DNA from: JAXDLK01 sp034666665
Lineage (GTDB): Bacteria; Desulfobacterota; Binatia; JACPRU01
Length of the DNA: 9,037 nucleotides
NCBI GenBank assembly: GCA_034666665.1
Contig: JAXDLK010000109.1
Location: 1-9,037, forward strand
Direction of reading: 5' to 3'
Shown: one piece after another, positions 7,206 through 9,037 of the stretch
How positions within the stretch are numbered: position 1 is the stretch's first letter
Layout: each line of letters begins with the position of its first letter
Translations under genes and position numbers: made by a program
Notes under the pieces: model-generated
The model's input: only the letters and a program-made list of their open reading frames with translations
Told to the model about the DNA's origin: nothing
The model's database searches: none

Positions 7206-7263
7206 CCTCACCTCTCCCCGCACCCTGGCGGGGAGAGGTCGCGCGCGAAGCGCGCGGGTGAGG
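7206..7263 (+). repeat. Three-way-junction palindromic intergenic repeat (copy B)
   Basis: The outer arms CCTCA (7206-7210) and TGAGG (7259-7263) enclose two perfect hairpins. One is an 11-bp stem, CCTCTCCCCGC (7211-7221) with GCGGGGAGAGG (7228-7238), loop ACCCTG. The other is a 7-bp stem, CGCGCGC (7240-7246) with GCGCGCG (7250-7256), loop GAA. Such CCTCACC...GGTGAGG nested palindromes occur as dispersed intergenic repeats in many GC-rich Proteobacteria. It lies between two convergent genes, where it may limit transcript read-through. Confidence 0.72.
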
Positions 7264-7279
7264 GGTACTTCCGGTCGAG

Positions 7280-8260
7280 CTACTTGATGCAGAGCGGATT
7301 CACCGGCGACCCGGTGCCGCCGACCACCTTCAGCGGCGCACCGACGAACATGAAGTCGTATTGCTTGTCCTTCTCGCAGTCGTCGGCGAGGTCCTCGAGC
7401 CAGTTGATCTCGTTGAACGGGATGCCGAGGTTCACCAGCAGCGCCGCGTGAAGCGGCAGGAACGTCCCGCTGACCGACGACCAACTCTGCTCGCTGCCCA
7501 CCGTGTCGGTCGTGAACGTGGGGATCTCCATCTCGTGGAACCAGCGGATGAGGGCCTCCTCGTCGGTGATCCCCGGCTCCGCCATCGTCTTGCCGGGGAA
7601 GAACGCATCCGAGCCCTTCTCGTAGAAGACCTTCATCCATCCCGTGCGGATCACCGGGATGTCCCGCTTCTCGAGCTTCACCTTCTGCTTCTCCGCGGTC
7701 TTCAAGAGATCGTCCAACGTGATCTGCTCGCCCGCCTTCAGATTCTCGACGCCCTTGTAGCGCGCCACGTCGAGCAGCACGCCGCGGCCGACGATGCCGT
7801 GGTTCGCGATCGGCTCGATGCTGCACTTCTTGAGCGTGCCGATCGTCGTCTTCGGGTCGTAGCCGTTGTAGAGCTTGTCGCCGTACCAGACGTGGCCGAG
7901 CGCGTCGTACTGCGTGGTCCCTTGCACGAACATGAAGATCACGTCGTCGGCGTACTCGAGGCCGCCGGGAAACTCGGGTCCCAGCCCGTTCATGTAGAAT
8001 CCCTTGTCCATCGCCATCGTCTTCACCGGCTGCGCCCGCCCCGGGTAGATCGGGTCGCCTTCCTTGCGTCCGAGCGGCACGCCGAGCGTGAACGCTTTGC
8101 CCGATTTGATCGAGCGCGCCGCGCGCACCGCCTCCGCGGGTGTCAGGTAGTTGATCGAGCCGAGCTCGTCGTCAGGCCCCCACTTTCCCCAGTTCTTCGG
8201 AGCGTTCTTGAGGAGCTCGGTGAAGGGCTTGGGCTGCTTGTCGGCCGTCTTTTCGGCCAT
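7280..8260 (-). CDS. Cyclase-family metal-dependent hydrolase (kynurenine formamidase-like superfamily)
   Basis: The 326-residue protein belongs to the long branch of the cyclase/kynurenine formamidase superfamily (PF04199), enzymes that open or close amide or ester bonds using a metal. The metal motif region reads V-Q-G-T-T-Q-Y-D-A-L-G-H (Asp119, His123) with W-Y-G-D-K-L-Y-N-G after it. The classical motif is H-x-G-T-H-x-D-x-x-x-H; here the first two His are replaced, as in the long subfamily that has G-S-T-Q-W-D-x-L-A-H. G-R-G-V-L-L-D-V-A-R and the C-terminal V-V-G-G-T-G-S-P-V-N-P-L are also typical. No signal peptide is seen. ATG 8260 is chosen because AAAGGAGAG precedes it by about 5 nt; the 39-codon upstream extension is Ser/Arg-rich and unlikely. 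The substrate is unknown. It is divergent from the SDR gene and converges on the acyl-CoA synthetase operon. Confidence 0.92.
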   Translation of the reverse strand: MAEKTADKQPKPFTELLKNAPKNWGKWGPDDELGSINYLTPAEAVRAARSIKSGKAFTLGVPLGRKEGDPIYPGRAQPVKTMAMDKGFYMNGLGPEFPGGLEYADDVIFMFVQGTTQYDALGHVWYGDKLYNGYDPKTTIGTLKKCSIEPIANHGIVGRGVLLDVARYKGVENLKAGEQITLDDLLKTAEKQKVKLEKRDIPVIRTGWMKVFYEKGSDAFFPGKTMAEPGITDEEALIRWFHEMEIPTFTTDTVGSEQSWSSVSGTFLPLHAALLVNLGIPFNEINWLEDLADDCEKDKQYDFMFVGAPLKVVGGTGSPVNPLCIK

Positions 8261-8280
8261 CTGGCTCTCCTTTCTCTTCG

Positions 8281-8296
8281 CCTCCCGACCGGGAGG
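8281..8296 (-). repeat. Small hairpin in the leader of the cyclase-family gene
   Basis: CCTCCC (8281-8286) and GGGAGG (8291-8296) flank GACC. It lies about 20 bp upstream of the cyclase ATG, just before its ribosome binding site, so it could fold in the 5' end of that mRNA. Confidence 0.35.
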
Positions 8297-8390
8297 GCTC
8301 GAGTTCGAAGCGCGATTACTGTCACAGGACTCGGCGCTCGGCGAGGAGCCTCCGGCCGATCTTTCGACCGACTCCACGCTCCATCGTTCG

Positions 8391-8404
8391 ACGCCGGCCG
8401 GCGT
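8391..8404. promoter_or_regulatory. Perfect 14-bp palindrome in a divergent spacer
   Basis: ACGCCGGCCGGCGT is its own reverse complement and lies between the divergent cyclase and SDR genes, about 39 bp before the SDR ATG. It could be an operator for a dimeric regulator, but GC-rich palindromes also arise by chance. The rest of 8261-8442 shows no convincing promoter box. Confidence 0.3.
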
Positions 8405-8442
8405 GCTTCCGCGCCCGCGGGTCGTGCGCTACACGGTTCCGG

Positions 8443-9037
8443 ATGGACGAGCAGCGCGGCGCCGTACTGATCACCGGCGCGCTCGGCGGCCTGGGTACCG
8501 CGATCGTCGAGCGGCTCCTCGCGGACGGGCATTCCGTCGTCGCCTGCGATCGCCGGCAAGCCCTGGTCGACGATTGGCTCGGCCGCTTCGCACGGTCGGC
8601 GCGGGAGCGCCTCGCGTACCATCACGTCGACGTGACACGCGAGGATCAGGTGAACGCGCTCGCCGAGCGTCTGCGCGGCGACGGCATTCACATCGCCTAC
8701 GTCGTGAACAACGCCGGGGTCCAGGGTGCGGCCGACGTCTGGGCGATGGAGACCAAGGTCTGGGAGCGCGTGATCGGCGTGAACCTCGACGCGACCTTCT
8801 ACTTCACGCGTGCGTTCAGCCGCCCCATGACGGAGCGCGGCTTCGGCCGCATCGTCAACTTCGCGTCGGTGTACGCGTACCATCCGGGCAAGGGCCAGTC
8901 GCCGTACGCTGCGGCGAAGGCCGGGATCGTCGGCTTCACCCACGCGACGGCGCTGGAGCTCGCCGAGCACGGTGTCACCGTCAACGTGATCGCTCCCGGC
9001 CTGATCCTGCACGAGGGCCTGCGGGCGCTTTTTCCCG
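8443..9037 (+). CDS. Short-chain dehydrogenase/reductase (3' truncated by window)
   Basis: NAD(P)-dependent oxidoreductase of the classical SDR family; 198 codons are visible and the gene continues past the window. The Rossmann motif T-G-A-L-G-G-L-G is at residues 11-18, N-N-A-G at 89-92, and the catalytic triad is Ser142, Tyr155, Lys159 (in S-P-Y-A-A-A-K). V-N-V-I-A-P-G follows, as in 3-oxoacyl-ACP reductase-like and 3-hydroxyacyl-CoA dehydrogenase-like members. The residue after the first glycine-rich turn is C-D-R-R, where Asp would favour NAD over NADP, as an inference. The ATG at 8443 places T-G-x-x-x-G-x-G at the usual distance from the N-terminus; no strong Shine-Dalgarno is seen. It could act with the nearby acyl-CoA enzymes (the levulinate operon also has an SDR), but it is separated from them by the opposite-strand cyclase gene. 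Confidence 0.92.
   Translation, partial: MDEQRGAVLITGALGGLGTAIVERLLADGHSVVACDRRQALVDDWLGRFARSARERLAYHHVDVTREDQVNALAERLRGDGIHIAYVVNNAGVQGAADVWAMETKVWERVIGVNLDATFYFTRAFSRPMTERGFGRIVNFASVYAYHPGKGQSPYAAAKAGIVGFTHATALELAEHGVTVNVIAPGLILHEGLRALFP

Noticed and set aside
7361..8470. Plus-strand open frame opposite the cyclase-family gene
   Set aside because: It is an antisense shadow with Arg/Leu/Val/Asp-rich content and no recognisable motif.

Overview
This is a GC-rich (roughly 65%), gene-dense bacterial window with short spacers and a strong third-position G/C bias. The gene styles (a DsbA-type redoxin with an N-terminal helical segment, an LvaA-type phosphotransferase, an acyl-CoA synthetase, a large 'cyclase family' protein) suggest a deltaproteobacterial-type or related environmental lineage such as Myxococcota, Desulfobacterota or Binatota. 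That placement is inference. TGA is the commonest stop codon here.

The outstanding feature is in the first 2.7 kb. Three different thiol-redox or metal-binding genes each carry an in-frame TGA exactly where their family has its first redox or metal-binding cysteine. They are a DsbA-like thioredoxin-fold protein (Sec-Pro-Phe-Cys), a glutaredoxin/NrdH-like protein (Sec-Pro-Pro-Cys) and a secreted MerP-like heavy-metal-associated protein (GMT-Sec-Pro-Val-Asn-Cys). Each TGA is followed by a 7-bp stem with a 5-nt loop whose loop starts 22, 23 or 24 nt past the codon, which fits bacterial SECIS elements. The organism therefore very probably makes selenoproteins, and these three form a local cluster. 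Ordinary gene calling would truncate or lose all three. The selenocysteine machinery (selA, selB, selC, selD) is not in the window.

Layout: (1) 1-638 +, the 3' part of the DsbA-like selenoprotein gene. (2) 676-2004 -, citrate synthase, converging on it. (3) A 136-bp divergent spacer with candidate back-to-back promoters. (4) 2141-3379 +, a tight operon of Sec-glutaredoxin, Sec-MerP-like protein and a class I SAM-dependent methyltransferase. (5) 3380-3907, mostly non-coding, with a candidate promoter, two leader hairpins and a doubtful small secreted ORF. (6) 3908-7039 +, a probable operon of an APH/LvaA-like phosphotransferase, a small helical partner protein and an acyl-CoA synthetase, resembling the core of 4-hydroxyacyl-CoA (levulinate-type) catabolism. 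(7) 7040-7279, a spacer with two three-way-junction palindromic repeats. (8) 7280-8260 -, a cyclase-family metal-dependent hydrolase. (9) 8261-8442, a divergent spacer. (10) 8443-9037 +, the 5' part of a short-chain dehydrogenase cut off by the window end.

The selenoproteins suggest a thiol/selenol redox and metal or selenium handling function spread over cytoplasm and cell envelope. The second half looks like acyl-CoA-linked catabolism of organic acids. I see no tRNA, rRNA, CRISPR array, insertion sequence or phage gene.
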